In this document: piece by piece, positions 23,651-32,809 of the stretch
Position numbering within the stretch: position 1 is the first letter of the stretch
Layout: the number at the start of each line of letters is the position of its first letter
DNA from: Flavobacteriales bacterium
GTDB taxonomy: Bacteria > Bacteroidota > Bacteroidia > Flavobacteriales_G > Salibacteraceae
Assembly: GCA_003499525.1 (NCBI GenBank)
Contig: DNTB01000070.1
Span: 1-47,430 of the forward strand
DNA: 47,430 nt
Direction: 5' to 3'
The notes under the pieces: model-generated
What the model was told of the DNA's origin: nothing
Database searches by the model: none
The model's input: the letters and a program-made list of their open reading frames with translations, nothing else
Position numbers and translations under genes: made by a program

Positions 23651-26467
23651 TTACCGGCTCAAGTATAAATTCCGCTCAGAATATACTTTCTTGAAAAACG
23701 GATCACGAAGGTGATTGATAAATTGAATGGCCTCTCCGGTGGATTTCATTTCAGGACCAAGTTCTTTATTGACATCAGGAAACTTGTCAAAAGAGAATAC
23801 CGGAATCTTGATGGCAAATCCATGTTGCTTAGGATCGTAGTTCAGGTCTTTGACTTTCAGCTCTCCCAACATCACCTTTGTTGCCCAGTTAACATAAGGC
23901 TGATCGTAAGCCTTTGCAATAAATGGAACTGTTCGTGATGCTCTTGGATTGGCCTCAATCACATATACTTTGTCGTCTTTTACGGCAAACTGAATATTAA
24001 TCAAACCCTTAGTTTCCAGCGCTATAGCAATTCGACTCGTGTAGTCCTTTATCTGGTTCAAGGCATTCTCGCTCAAGTCAAAGGCAGGAAGCACGGCATA
24101 ACTATCGCCCGAATGTATTCCAGCGGGTTCGATATGCTCCATAATACCTATAATCAAAGTATCCTCGCCGTCACAAATGGCATCCGCTTCTGCTTCTATG
24201 GCTCCATCCAGAAAATGATCTAATAGAATTTTATTCCCAGGCATATCCTTGAGAATATCGACGACATGGTGCTCTAATTCCTGTTCATTGATCACAATTT
24301 TCATGGAGTGTCCACCCAACACATAGCTCGGACGCACCAACAATGGAAATCCAAGTGTTCGGCTCAGCTCTACTGCTTCCTCAGCTGTTTCTACAGAACC
24401 GTATTTCGGGTACGGAATTCCCAATTCCTTTAGTAGGTCAGAGAAAACACCGCGATCTTCAGCCTTATCGAGTGTTTCATACGCCGTTCCAAGGATTGGA
24501 ATGCCGTATCGATCTAATTTCTCCGCTAGTTTCAATGCGGTTTGGCCCCCCAACTGAACGATGACCCCCTCCGGTTTTTCGTGTTGTATGATGTCATAGA
24601 TATGCTCCCAAAATACGGGTTCGAAATAGAGTTTATCAGCGGTATCAAAGTCAGTTGACACCGTTTCAGGGTTACAGTTAATCATGATGGTCTCATACCC
24701 TGCTTCCTTTGCAGCCAGAACACCATGTACACAGCAATAGTCAAACTCAATTCCCTGACCAATTCTGTTCGGCCCGGAACCGAGTATGACAACCTTCTTT
24801 CGGTTTGTACGAACCGATTCATTTTCTTGCTCGAAGGTCGAATAGTAATAAGGCGTTTCAGCCGGAAACTCAGCTGCACAGGTATCGACAAGTTTAAATA
24901 CACGCTGCATTCCAAGTTCTTCGCGCTTTTTATACACCTCACTCTCCCAACAACGCAACAAATGAGCAACTTGCCGGTCGGCATATCCGCGTTCTTTCGC
25001 GGCTCGCAGCAATTCTTCCGGTATAGACTGAATGGAGTGTTTCTCAATCTCGCGTTCAAGCGAAATCAACTCTTCTATTTGATGTAAAAACCACGGATCA
25101 ATCTTGGTGATTTCACGAATGGTCTTGAACGGAATTCCCAATTTAATAGCATCATACAAATGAAAAAGCCTGTTCCACGAGGGATGCTTCAGACTCTCCA
25201 ATATCTTATCCTGATCTCTCCATTCCTTGCCATCTGCCCCTAACCCATTTCGATTAATCTCTAACGATTGACAGGCCTTTTGAAGAGCCTCCTGAAAATT
25301 ACGACCGATGCCCATGGCCTCACCCACCGATTTCATCTGCAATCCGAGCTCTCTGTTGGCTCCTTTGAATTTATTGAAATTCCAGCGGGGAATCTTCACA
25401 ATAACATAGTCCAAAGTGGGTTCAAAAAGTGCAGATGTGGACTTAGTGATCTGATTATCAAGCTCATCCAAAGTATACCCCAATGCAAGTTTCGATGCTA
25501 TTTTGGCAATCGGATAGCCCGTAGCTTTGGAAGCCAATGCCGACGAGCGAGATACTCTGGGATTGATCTCCACTGCAATGATTTCCTCTTTCTCATCCGG
25601 AGATACCGCAAATTGAACATTACATCCCCCGGCAAAATCTCCAATGGCCCGCATCATTTTAATGGCCATATTCCGCATTCTCTGATATGTCGTGTCCGAC
25701 AACGTCAGGGCTGGTGCAATGGTTATGGAATCTCCGGTATGGATTCCCATCGGATCCATATTCTCAATGGAGCAAATGATGATGACGTTGTCATTTTTAT
25801 CCCTGAGCAGCTCCAGTTCATATTCCTTCCAACCTATTACTGCTTTGTCGATCATCACTTCATGAATGGGAGAACTGTGCAAACCTCTGTTCAGAAGTTT
25901 GTCAAAATCCTCGGGCTCGTGTACGAAAGATGCTCCTGATCCTCCTAAAGTGTATGATGGTCGAATGACCAGGGGGAAGCCCAGCTCCTGAGCCAGCTCT
26001 TTTCCTTCCAGAAAGGATTTGGCAGTTCCGGATGGCGCCACTCCCACACCAATCTCGATCATCAACTTCCGGAAAGCTTCTCTATTCTCAGTGATTTCGA
26101 TAGCATCGATGTCCACACCGATCATTTTCACTCCGTAGTCGTCCCAAAGCCCAAGATCCTGACATTCTATTGCCAAATTCAATGCTGTTTGCCCTCCCAT
26201 GGTTGGAAGGACCGCATCAATTTGACGCTCACCCAAAATTTGCCGAATGGAATCAGACGTTAAAGGCAGAAGATAAACATGATCGGCCGTTACAGGATCA
26301 GTCATTATCGTCGCTGGATTAGAATTAATAAGGCTTACCTCAATTCCTTCTTCTCGAAGAGAACGTGCCGCCTGAGAGCCTGAGTAATCAAATTCACAAG
26401 CCTGTCCAATAACGATCGGTCCGCTTCCAATAATGAGAATCGATTTGATGCTGGGATCTTTTGGCAT
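23651..26467 (-). CDS. carB: Carbamoyl-phosphate synthase large subunit (CarB), without the allosteric domain
   Basis: Makes carbamoyl phosphate for arginine and pyrimidine synthesis using ammonia delivered by CarA. 938 aa: N-terminal half with GSGPIVIGQACEFDYSG and SYTLGGSGA, oligomerisation region, and C-terminal synthase half with GSGPNRIGQGIEFDYCCVH and SYVLGGHSMK, the duplicated ATP-grasp plan. It ends at the point where the E. coli enzyme (about 1,070 aa) continues into the MGS-like regulatory domain, so UMP/ornithine control through that domain should be absent. carA is not in the window. First gene of a carB-DUF4834-yfhO-legC run. Confidence 0.96.
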   Translation of the reverse strand: MPKDPSIKSILIIGSGPIVIGQACEFDYSGSQAARSLREEGIEVSLINSNPATIMTDPVTADHVYLLPLTSDSIRQILGERQIDAVLPTMGGQTALNLAIECQDLGLWDDYGVKMIGVDIDAIEITENREAFRKLMIEIGVGVAPSGTAKSFLEGKELAQELGFPLVIRPSYTLGGSGASFVHEPEDFDKLLNRGLHSSPIHEVMIDKAVIGWKEYELELLRDKNDNVIIICSIENMDPMGIHTGDSITIAPALTLSDTTYQRMRNMAIKMMRAIGDFAGGCNVQFAVSPDEKEEIIAVEINPRVSRSSALASKATGYPIAKIASKLALGYTLDELDNQITKSTSALFEPTLDYVIVKIPRWNFNKFKGANRELGLQMKSVGEAMGIGRNFQEALQKACQSLEINRNGLGADGKEWRDQDKILESLKHPSWNRLFHLYDAIKLGIPFKTIREITKIDPWFLHQIEELISLEREIEKHSIQSIPEELLRAAKERGYADRQVAHLLRCWESEVYKKREELGMQRVFKLVDTCAAEFPAETPYYYSTFEQENESVRTNRKKVVILGSGPNRIGQGIEFDYCCVHGVLAAKEAGYETIMINCNPETVSTDFDTADKLYFEPVFWEHIYDIIQHEKPEGVIVQLGGQTALKLAEKLDRYGIPILGTAYETLDKAEDRGVFSDLLKELGIPYPKYGSVETAEEAVELSRTLGFPLLVRPSYVLGGHSMKIVINEQELEHHVVDILKDMPGNKILLDHFLDGAIEAEADAICDGEDTLIIGIMEHIEPAGIHSGDSYAVLPAFDLSENALNQIKDYTSRIAIALETKGLINIQFAVKDDKVYVIEANPRASRTVPFIAKAYDQPYVNWATKVMLGELKVKDLNYDPKQHGFAIKIPVFSFDKFPDVNKELGPEMKSTGEAIQFINHLRDPFFKKVYSERNLYLSR

Positions 26468-26501
26468 AAGAATGCTTTAGAAAGGTTCGAACAAATTGGG
26501 T

Positions 26502-26509
26502 CAAAAGTA
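26502..26509 (-). promoter_or_regulatory. -7 element for carB
   Basis: TACTTTTG on the minus strand, about 35 nt before the carB ATG, matches TAnnTTTG. No good TTG at -33 was found. It lies in the 70-bp gap divergent to the alpha/beta hydrolase gene. Confidence 0.5.
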
Positions 26510-26537
26510 CAAATTTGCACCTCCCAGAAGGACTGAA

Positions 26538-27362
26538 ATGACTCCCGCACAATCCAACTTTTTAACATTTGATCAACTGACTCTTGAGTATGTAGAATTT
26601 GGAACAGGGTCGGAGATTGCACTGGCTTTTCATGGGTTCGGCAGACATGCTGAAGACTTCCGGATTTTTCAGGGAATCCAGAACGATCGGTTCAAGTTCT
26701 TCAGTTTTAACCTGTTTCATCACGGCAAAAGTACCGCTCCCACTGAAGACCAACCCCTGAATAAACAAAAATGGGCAGAAGCCTTCGAAGTATGGCTCGA
26801 AGAGCAGGGGTGGCAAAAGGTGCATCTTTTTGGCTACAGTCTGGGAGGCAAAGCGGTTTTATCTCTGTATGAAATATTACCGCATAAAGTGGCCGGTTTA
26901 TGGCTCTTTGCTCCGGACGGCATCAAGAAGAATTTCTGGTATCAGCTGGTCGCTGAAACCCAATACGGAGGTGATCTCTACAAATTTGCTATCGATCATC
27001 CGGAATTTATGCTTTCTATGATTCGATACCTGTACAAGGTTGGACTGATCAAGAAATCGACCCGTAAGTTCATTTTAAACAACCTTGTTGAACGCGATAA
27101 ACGACAACTTGTATACGATGTTTGGCACACCTTTAAGAAGGTTAACCCAAATATTCCGAGAATAGTAACCTCATTAAATAAAAATCCCATTCCGGTGCAT
27201 CAATTCTTTGGCAAATATGACCGCATCATAAAACCGGAACTCGGATTATGGTTTGGTGAAAAAATAGGGCAACCGGAGCACGTTTATATTCTCGACCAAG
27301 GGCATGCTTTGCTAACCCATGCCACTCTGGAATGTATCGACTCCATTACAAAAAAGGCATAA
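26538..27362 (+). CDS. Alpha/beta hydrolase
   Basis: 274-aa cytosolic hydrolase. Oxyanion region LAFHGFGRHAEDF, nucleophile elbow GYSLGGKA (Ser), Asp in FGKYDRII and His in LDQGHALLTHA form the expected catalytic triad; a lid-like insert of about 100 residues (KNFWYQLVAETQYGG...) lies between strands. Substrate unknown. The ATG at 26538 (MTPAQSNFLTF) is used; a TTG 14 codons earlier would place coding sequence over the carB promoter region. No signal peptide. The stop codon overlaps the A-tract of the rpmH terminator. Confidence 0.9.
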   Translation: MTPAQSNFLTFDQLTLEYVEFGTGSEIALAFHGFGRHAEDFRIFQGIQNDRFKFFSFNLFHHGKSTAPTEDQPLNKQKWAEAFEVWLEEQGWQKVHLFGYSLGGKAVLSLYEILPHKVAGLWLFAPDGIKKNFWYQLVAETQYGGDLYKFAIDHPEFMLSMIRYLYKVGLIKKSTRKFILNNLVERDKRQLVYDVWHTFKKVNPNIPRIVTSLNKNPIPVHQFFGKYDRIIKPELGLWFGEKIGQPEHVYILDQGHALLTHATLECIDSITKKA

Positions 27363-27393
27363 AAAAACCCCGTAACCTCACACAGTTACAGGG
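27361..27393 (-). terminator. Rho-independent terminator of rpmH
   Basis: On the minus strand CCCTGTAAC, an 8-nt loop and GTTACGGGG pair over 9 bp (one T-G wobble), followed by seven T. It ends at the convergent hydrolase stop codon. Confidence 0.75.
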
Positions 27394-27415
27394 CACCCAT
27401 AGGGTTGGGAATATT

Positions 27416-27574
27416 TTAACTCTTAAAGGACATTTCGTCCGATACCGTCAATCGCTTTCTGCCTTTGGCTCTTCTGCGAGATAACACCTTTCTACCTTCT
27501 TTCGATGCCATGCGCTCTCTGAAACCGTGCTTGTTCTTTCGCTTTCTATTGGATGGCTGAAATGTTCTTTTCAT
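27416..27574 (-). CDS. rpmH: 50S ribosomal protein bL34 (RpmH)
   Basis: 52-aa, very basic ribosomal protein: MKRTFQPSNRKRKNKHGFRE, then RMASKEGRKVLSRRRAKGRK, the invariant bL34 signature, with a short acidic tail SDEMSFKS seen in Bacteroidota. It is monocistronic here, with a canonical promoter upstream and a hairpin terminator downstream; it is not next to dnaA or rnpA as in many bacteria, so it does not mark an origin. Confidence 0.97.
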   Translation of the reverse strand: MKRTFQPSNRKRKNKHGFRERMASKEGRKVLSRRRAKGRKRLTVSDEMSFKS

Positions 27575-27602
27575 GACTGCTGCTTTAACTCAAAAAGGAC
27601 GG

Positions 27603-27632
27603 CAAAAGTAATGTTTAATTTGTTATTGGCAA
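27603..27632 (-). promoter_or_regulatory. Canonical promoter of rpmH
   Basis: Minus-strand TTG (27632-27630), exactly 19 nt, then TACTTTTG (27610-27603). Leader of about 25 nt to the ATG at 27574. A strong-looking housekeeping promoter. Confidence 0.72.
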
Positions 27633-27667
27633 GTATACTATCGTGAACAATTGTAGTCTTCAAGACG

Positions 27668-27675
27668 TACTTTTG
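27668..27675 (+). promoter_or_regulatory. -7 element of the ABC exporter gene
   Basis: TACTTTTG lies 14 nt before the ATG at 27690. The nearest TTG (27651-27653) is at a 14-nt spacing, too short for the consensus, so only the -7 box is claimed. Confidence 0.5.
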
Positions 27676-27689
27676 CGGCTTGATTTCCA

Positions 27690-29483
27690 ATGGAAGGTAC
27701 AGAAGAGAAGAAAAAAGCGCGCGTAAAATGGAGTTCGCTCAGGAAGTCCATGAGAATCCTCCATTTTTTTAGGCCCTACTGGCCCAAATTCTTGGTAGGC
27801 ATGCTCACTCTAGTGATCGGTAGCGGGCTTTCAATGCTGTTTCCGGCCATGACCGGTAAACTCATTGATGCTATCAATGGAAAGTCTTTTGAGTTTGGAA
27901 ACTTTCATCTGGACAATGTAAACGACTGGGCCTTGGCTCTTATCGGGGTATTCGGAGTACAGGCAATACTCTCTTTCTTCCGAGTCTACCTTTTCAACGA
28001 CGTAACCGAGAGAGTGGTGAAAAATCTACGCGAAACGGCCTACGGTCATATTATCCGTATGCCCATGACCTTCTTCGCTCAAAACAGAGTGGGTGAACTC
28101 AACAGCCGCCTCTCATCAGATGTTGCTCAGATTCAGGAGACTTTTACCATCGTCCTTGCTGAAATTGTGCGTCAGCTCATCATTGTGGCCATCGGCATAC
28201 CCGCTCTGGCCTTTTATTCAGTTAAGCTAACCATCATCATGTTGGCTTCAGTACCGGTCATGATCATGATTGCAGTTTTTATGGGAAGATGGGTTAAGAA
28301 ATTTTCCAGAGTCACTCAGTCGTCCATCTCTGATTCGAATGTAATTGTGGAAGAAACGCTTACCGCAATCCAAAGTGTCAAAGCTTTCACGAATGAAGAA
28401 TACGAGTCAGAACGCTATTCAAAACGAGTTGAAGAAGTTCGAAAAACAGCGATGAAGGGAGTGTATGCGAGGGGAGGAATGTCGGCATTCATCATTTTTG
28501 CCATTTTCGGGTCGTTTATCATTGTTATTTGGCAAGCTGCGGTGTTGATGCAACAGGGAGCAATGTCCTACGGAGATCTGACCACTTTTTTATTCTACAC
28601 CATTTTCGTGGGTGCCAGCATCGGTGGTGGGGCTGATCTTTTTGCGAGATTTCAGAAAGGTATCGGTGCTACTGAAGATTTGTTGGAACTAATGGAGAAT
28701 GAACCGGAAAAGCTGCGCCCAACTAAGGATAGACTTTCGCCCTTCAACGGCGATGTGGCTTTCGAGAATGTTTCTTTTTCATACCCCACTCGATCTGATG
28801 TTCCTGTTCTGGATGGGATTACTTTTAAGGCCTCAGCAGGATCGAGAATCGCTTTGGTGGGTGAATCAGGCGCTGGAAAATCAACTCTTGTATCCTTGTT
28901 GCTCCAATTCTACAGTCCTAGTGAAGGAATAATAAAAATTGATGGGAAAAATGCCTCCGACTATTCACTCAGTAACCTCAGAAATGAAATGGCCATTGTT
29001 CCGCAGGAAGTCATCCTTTTTGGGGGCACCATCAGGGAAAACATTGCCTACGGAAAAACTGATGCAACGGCACAGGAAATAGAGGAAGCCGCCGGAAAAG
29101 CGCATGCCCTTGAGTTTATTAAATCCTTTCCCGAAGGATTCGAAACCGAGGTCGGGGAGCGCGGAATCCAGCTTTCCGGCGGACAGAAGCAACGCGTGGC
29201 AATTGCGCGGGCATTACTACACAATCCAAAAATTCTCATCCTTGATGAAGCCACTTCATCCCTCGATAGCGAATCGGAAAGACAAGTGCAGCTGGCATTA
29301 GATGAATTGATGAAAGGGCGCACCTCAATTGTGATCGCCCATCGCTTGTCCACCATCCGCAAAGCAGATCAGATTCTCGTTTTGCAAAAAGGTAGAATTG
29401 TAGAAAGAGGAACGCATGAAGAACTCATGCAACTTGAAAACGGGATGTATAAAAACCTCAGCGACTTGCAAATGGAGGTTTGA
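27690..29483 (+). CDS. MsbA-like ABC exporter (fused TMD-NBD half transporter)
   Basis: 597 aa; functions as a homodimer or heterodimer exporting lipid, lipid-linked or drug-like substrates. Residues 30-310 form the six-helix exporter domain. The ATPase domain has Walker A GESGAGKST, Q-loop MAIVPQEVILFGG, signature LSGGQKQR, Walker B ILILDEATSSLDSES and switch His in IVIAHRLSTI, so it should be active. Basic N-terminus (EEKKKARVKW), no signal peptide. Monocistronic; convergent with rsmG with no gap between the stops. The MsbA role is inference only. Confidence 0.94.
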   Translation: MEGTEEKKKARVKWSSLRKSMRILHFFRPYWPKFLVGMLTLVIGSGLSMLFPAMTGKLIDAINGKSFEFGNFHLDNVNDWALALIGVFGVQAILSFFRVYLFNDVTERVVKNLRETAYGHIIRMPMTFFAQNRVGELNSRLSSDVAQIQETFTIVLAEIVRQLIIVAIGIPALAFYSVKLTIIMLASVPVMIMIAVFMGRWVKKFSRVTQSSISDSNVIVEETLTAIQSVKAFTNEEYESERYSKRVEEVRKTAMKGVYARGGMSAFIIFAIFGSFIIVIWQAAVLMQQGAMSYGDLTTFLFYTIFVGASIGGGADLFARFQKGIGATEDLLELMENEPEKLRPTKDRLSPFNGDVAFENVSFSYPTRSDVPVLDGITFKASAGSRIALVGESGAGKSTLVSLLLQFYSPSEGIIKIDGKNASDYSLSNLRNEMAIVPQEVILFGGTIRENIAYGKTDATAQEIEEAAGKAHALEFIKSFPEGFETEVGERGIQLSGGQKQRVAIARALLHNPKILILDEATSSLDSESERQVQLALDELMKGRTSIVIAHRLSTIRKADQILVLQKGRIVERGTHEELMQLENGMYKNLSDLQMEV

Positions 29484-30101
29484 TCATTTCGGAACGAAAA
29501 CTACTTTCTTAGTTTCGAAAAAAGGTTCTTTGTAAAATGAACTTATTTTAAAAACTTCAGCCTTAAGCCCCAACGTTTTAATCTCTTCGTGAAGATCTCC
29601 TCCCTTCAGTGCAATCAATCCGTTTGCCGGAAAACCGGATTCATTTTTGATTTTATTCCCAATCCAATACCAAAGGGTACTAAGAGGTGCCACCGCCCGA
29701 CAAATCACCGTATCAAACTCAAAATCAAGCTCTTCTGCTCTGGATTGAATCGCATTAACGTTGTTTAACCCAAGCTGTAGGATAACATCCTGCACCACGC
29801 GAATTTTTTTACCGATTGAATCAACCAATAAGAATTTAGTGTCAGGAAAGAGTATGGCCAATGGAATTCCAGGAAATCCCCCTCCAGTTCCGATGTCCAA
29901 AACCTTTTGGCCCGGGAGAAATTCAAATATCCGAGCAATAGCCAGCGAATGAATTACGTGGCGAATTTCAATATCCTCCACGTCCTTTCGTGAAACCACA
30001 TTGATCTTCTGATTCCAGTCTTTATACACCTCTGGAATCCTATCGAAAAGGATTTTCTGTTCAACAGAAAGCTCCGGAAAATAATCATGCAACTCTTTCA
30101 T
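29484..30101 (-). CDS. rsmG: 16S rRNA (guanine-527-N7)-methyltransferase (RsmG)
   Basis: 205-aa SAM-dependent enzyme modifying G527 of 16S rRNA; loss gives low-level streptomycin resistance in other bacteria. Motifs: QKINVVSRKDVEDIEIRHV, VLDIGTGGGFPGIPLAI (SAM loop), LLVDSIGKKIRV and VICRAVAPL. The ATG at 30101 follows the DUF6268 stop by 2 nt; a GTG immediately before overlaps that stop (TAGTG). Operon with the DUF6268 gene. Confidence 0.96.
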   Translation of the reverse strand: MKELHDYFPELSVEQKILFDRIPEVYKDWNQKINVVSRKDVEDIEIRHVIHSLAIARIFEFLPGQKVLDIGTGGGFPGIPLAILFPDTKFLLVDSIGKKIRVVQDVILQLGLNNVNAIQSRAEELDFEFDTVICRAVAPLSTLWYWIGNKIKNESGFPANGLIALKGGDLHEEIKTLGLKAEVFKISSFYKEPFFETKKVVFVPK

Positions 30102-30103
30102 CA

Positions 30104-31015
30104 CTAACGATTGTATCGGTAGATGAGATCAATTTTGAAAATCATTCCATCGGCAAAATCCCGATTGAGCTGCTCGCGATCATCACCAAAACGAAAGGCA
30201 GAAAAGCCAAAAGTTACCTGATCCCGAGCGTCGTAAAGCGCATATTGGCGTCCAATAGTATAGCCCACTCTTGTTTTTAGGATAATGCTTTGGCTCAGGT
30301 CGATATGGGCGTATATAAAAAGCTCATTGCTCCTTTTTACAAGATACTCGTTGTTTAGCGAATATTGCGGTTGGTTGATGTAATAGGAGTTTACAAAGGC
30401 ATCGAACTCCATTCCAGCCCTGAACTTATTGAACAACCTATAATTCACATCAGCAAGTAAAGGAAGATTCAGGTTAGCCTCAAACCGGGCATCAGCGCTT
30501 TGATAATAAATTCCGGCTAACGCGACAAAGAAGGGGCCAAACAACTCCGAATTGAAATACAGTCCAAACTGGTATTTCAATCTATGAGACTTGTGGTATT
30601 TAAAATAGACCAGACCTCCGTACTGGAAATCCTTCCTGCCCACCTCGCGAAGGTCGGAAGATAGTTTTGGCAAGAACATGTAGGTTCCCGTCCATCTGGC
30701 ATTGTGGTTTACACTTAATCCAAATTTCATCAAAACGGTGTACACAGAAGTGATATCTGTCTTCTCAGGTGCTGTTCGGGTGCTCAATCGTTCAAAATTG
30801 ACTCCCGTAAGGAGGTACTTGGTGCTGTCCAGCTGAATTGGCAATACGCTGCTAAACCCCATTTCTTCGACACGCGTCTGCGCATCAGCCGAGTCAAAAG
30901 CATTCAGAGGAGTATTCGCGTAGTACGCTTTGAACAGGTCTACATAGTCCTGGCCTCTTAACTGCAGAACTGTTGCGAATGAAATCAGAATAATTAGAGA
31001 GCTAATTCGACCCAT
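30104..31015 (-). CDS. DUF6268-like outer-membrane beta-barrel protein
   Basis: 303 aa with a Sec signal peptide (MGRISSLIILISFATVLQLRGQ) and a body of alternating amphipathic strands (e.g. LKYQFGLYFNSELFGPFFVA, NELFIYAHIDLSQSIILKT) ending ...KIDLIYRYNR, with the aromatic-x-Arg-type end of a barrel. Resembles the DUF6268 barrels of Bacteroidota; function unknown. Start ATG lies 41 nt from the divergent HerA-like gene. Followed by rsmG within 2 nt. Confidence 0.78.
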   Translation of the reverse strand: MGRISSLIILISFATVLQLRGQDYVDLFKAYYANTPLNAFDSADAQTRVEEMGFSSVLPIQLDSTKYLLTGVNFERLSTRTAPEKTDITSVYTVLMKFGLSVNHNARWTGTYMFLPKLSSDLREVGRKDFQYGGLVYFKYHKSHRLKYQFGLYFNSELFGPFFVALAGIYYQSADARFEANLNLPLLADVNYRLFNKFRAGMEFDAFVNSYYINQPQYSLNNEYLVKRSNELFIYAHIDLSQSIILKTRVGYTIGRQYALYDARDQVTFGFSAFRFGDDREQLNRDFADGMIFKIDLIYRYNR

Positions 31016-31056
31016 TTATTTACTTTCCCAGAATTCACAATGATAAATCGAATGCG

Positions 31057-32586
31057 ATGAAAGACGGTTTTATAAATGCCATTAATGAAGGATATCAAAA
31101 GTTCGAGGGGCCATCTATTCTTGCAGGTGCAGGAATGATTGAGGGAGAAGCACAACCCGAAGCTGAGGTTCGAATTCCCCTTAAAACGCTCAATCGTCAC
31201 GGGTTAATTGCCGGAGCCACAGGGACAGGAAAAACCGTAAGTCTTCAGGTATTAGCCGAACAATTCTCATTGCAGGGTATCCCGGTCGTATTGATGGACA
31301 TGAAAGGAGATTTGAGCGGACTGGCTGCTCCAGGTACATCAAACAAGCACATCGTCAAGCGCCATTCTTTTCTTCCAGAAGAATATGCACCCAAGGGATT
31401 CCCTCTGGAATTGCTATCCCTCTCTGGACAGAAAGGAACTCAGCTACGAGCCACAGCCACTGAATTTGGGCCTGTTTTAATGTCTAAAATCCTTGGATTG
31501 AACGACACACAGCAAAGCATTCTGAGTGTGGTTTTTAAGTATTGTGATGACCATGACTTACCACTCATAGACCTTTCGGATCTCAAGAAAACACTTCAGT
31601 TTGCTATCAATGAAGGCAAAGAAGATCTTGCACGGGAATATGGCCGCCTTCATACTTCATCCGTCAATACCATTCTGCGCAAAATCCTCGAGCTGGAGCA
31701 ACAAGGAGCCGAAAAGTTCTTCGGTGAATTGTCCTTCGATGTGCAGGATCTACTTAGAAAGGACAGTGACGGGCTTGGAACCATTTCTGTAATCCGATTA
31801 AATGACATTCAGGATAAACCGAAGCTGTTCTCGACCTTCGTGCTGAGTCTGCTCGCCGAAATTTATGAAACCTTCCCCGAAATAGGCGATCAGGACCGAC
31901 CGAAGCTGGTGCTCTTTATTGACGAAGCCCACCTTTTTTTCAAGGAGGCGTCACAAGCACTTCGCGATCAAATTGAGTCCATTATTAAACTGATACGATC
32001 AAAAGGAGTAGGGATTTTCTTCTGCACCCAAAACCCAGATGATATTCCTGAGGAAGTTTTGGGACAACTGGGGCTTAAAATCCAACATGCGCTGCGAGCT
32101 TTTACAGCAAAAGACCGCAAAGCCATCAAGCGAGCGTCGGAAAACTTTCCGGTCAGTAATTTCTACAAAACAGACGAATTGCTTACTCAGTTGGGAATTG
32201 GCGAAGCTTTGGTTACCGCGCTCAACGAGAAAGGTATACCAACTCCGCTGGTCGCGACGCTCATGCGCCCTCCTAAATCGAGAATGGGCATTCTTAGTGA
32301 TCTTGAGCTCAACGGTGTGATAAGCATGTCGGAATTGAAACCGAAATACGACCGGGTTATCGATCGACAAAGTGCCTTTGAGATTTTAAACCAAAAACTC
32401 AACCGAGCTAAAGAATCCGGACCTCAAACGATTCAACGGCAACCAGGCAGAGCAAAATCAGAAACCAACACCGGAATCGAAATCCTTGATGAACTGAGTA
32501 AGAATACCATGGTGCGTCAAATGGGCAGAACGATCGGCCGCGAACTCGTCCGCGGACTATTTGGGGTTCTGGGGATGAAGAGGTGA
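31057..32586 (+). CDS. HerA/DUF853-like ATPase (YjgR family)
   Basis: 509-aa FtsK/HerA-superfamily ATPase: Walker A GATGTGKTVSLQ near residues 52-63, VLMDMKGDLSG, Walker B KLVLFIDEAHLFFKEA and the motor motif GVGIFFCTQNPDDIPEEVLG. The C-terminal third holds the DUF853 tail, ending MGRTIGRELVRGLFGVLGMKR. Family members are widespread and poorly characterised; there is no NurA nuclease gene next to it, so a DNA-end-processing role like archaeal HerA is not supported. Divergent from the DUF6268 gene. It marks the left edge of the accessory islet. Confidence 0.92.
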   Translation: MKDGFINAINEGYQKFEGPSILAGAGMIEGEAQPEAEVRIPLKTLNRHGLIAGATGTGKTVSLQVLAEQFSLQGIPVVLMDMKGDLSGLAAPGTSNKHIVKRHSFLPEEYAPKGFPLELLSLSGQKGTQLRATATEFGPVLMSKILGLNDTQQSILSVVFKYCDDHDLPLIDLSDLKKTLQFAINEGKEDLAREYGRLHTSSVNTILRKILELEQQGAEKFFGELSFDVQDLLRKDSDGLGTISVIRLNDIQDKPKLFSTFVLSLLAEIYETFPEIGDQDRPKLVLFIDEAHLFFKEASQALRDQIESIIKLIRSKGVGIFFCTQNPDDIPEEVLGQLGLKIQHALRAFTAKDRKAIKRASENFPVSNFYKTDELLTQLGIGEALVTALNEKGIPTPLVATLMRPPKSRMGILSDLELNGVISMSELKPKYDRVIDRQSAFEILNQKLNRAKESGPQTIQRQPGRAKSETNTGIEILDELSKNTMVRQMGRTIGRELVRGLFGVLGMKR

Positions 32587-32776
32587 TTTTAACATTAGTT
32601 ATTGATAATAAGGCATATGCACAATTACAAACCATCCTAGTGATAGCAATTCGAGCAATTTTTTGAGTATTAGATTCTCGATGTATGCATGGGCTGTTAA
32701 GTAGTTGTTATAAAAAAGTAGAGGTAAATATCTCGAACTACTAGATTGCATTACTATCACAATCTCATTATTTTAT

Positions 32777-32784
32777 TAAATTTG
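32777..32784 (+). promoter_or_regulatory. -7 element in the AT-rich gap before the T9SS cargo gene
   Basis: TAAATTTG matches TAnnTTTG, 25 nt before the ATG at 32810. The surrounding 223-bp gap (32587-32809) is AT-rich and shows no coding potential; no TTG is at the right spacing. Confidence 0.5.
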
Positions 32785-32809
32785 AAATAATTTACATCCA
32801 AAAAAAATC

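Noticed and set aside
25268..25939. 223-codon ORF on the plus strand opposite carB
   Set aside because: It lies entirely within the strongly conserved carB frame and its translation has no recognisable motif; a shadow of codon bias.
27416..27574. rpmH as a marker of the replication origin
   Set aside because: No dnaA, rnpA, yidC or DnaA-box cluster nearby; rpmH stands alone here.
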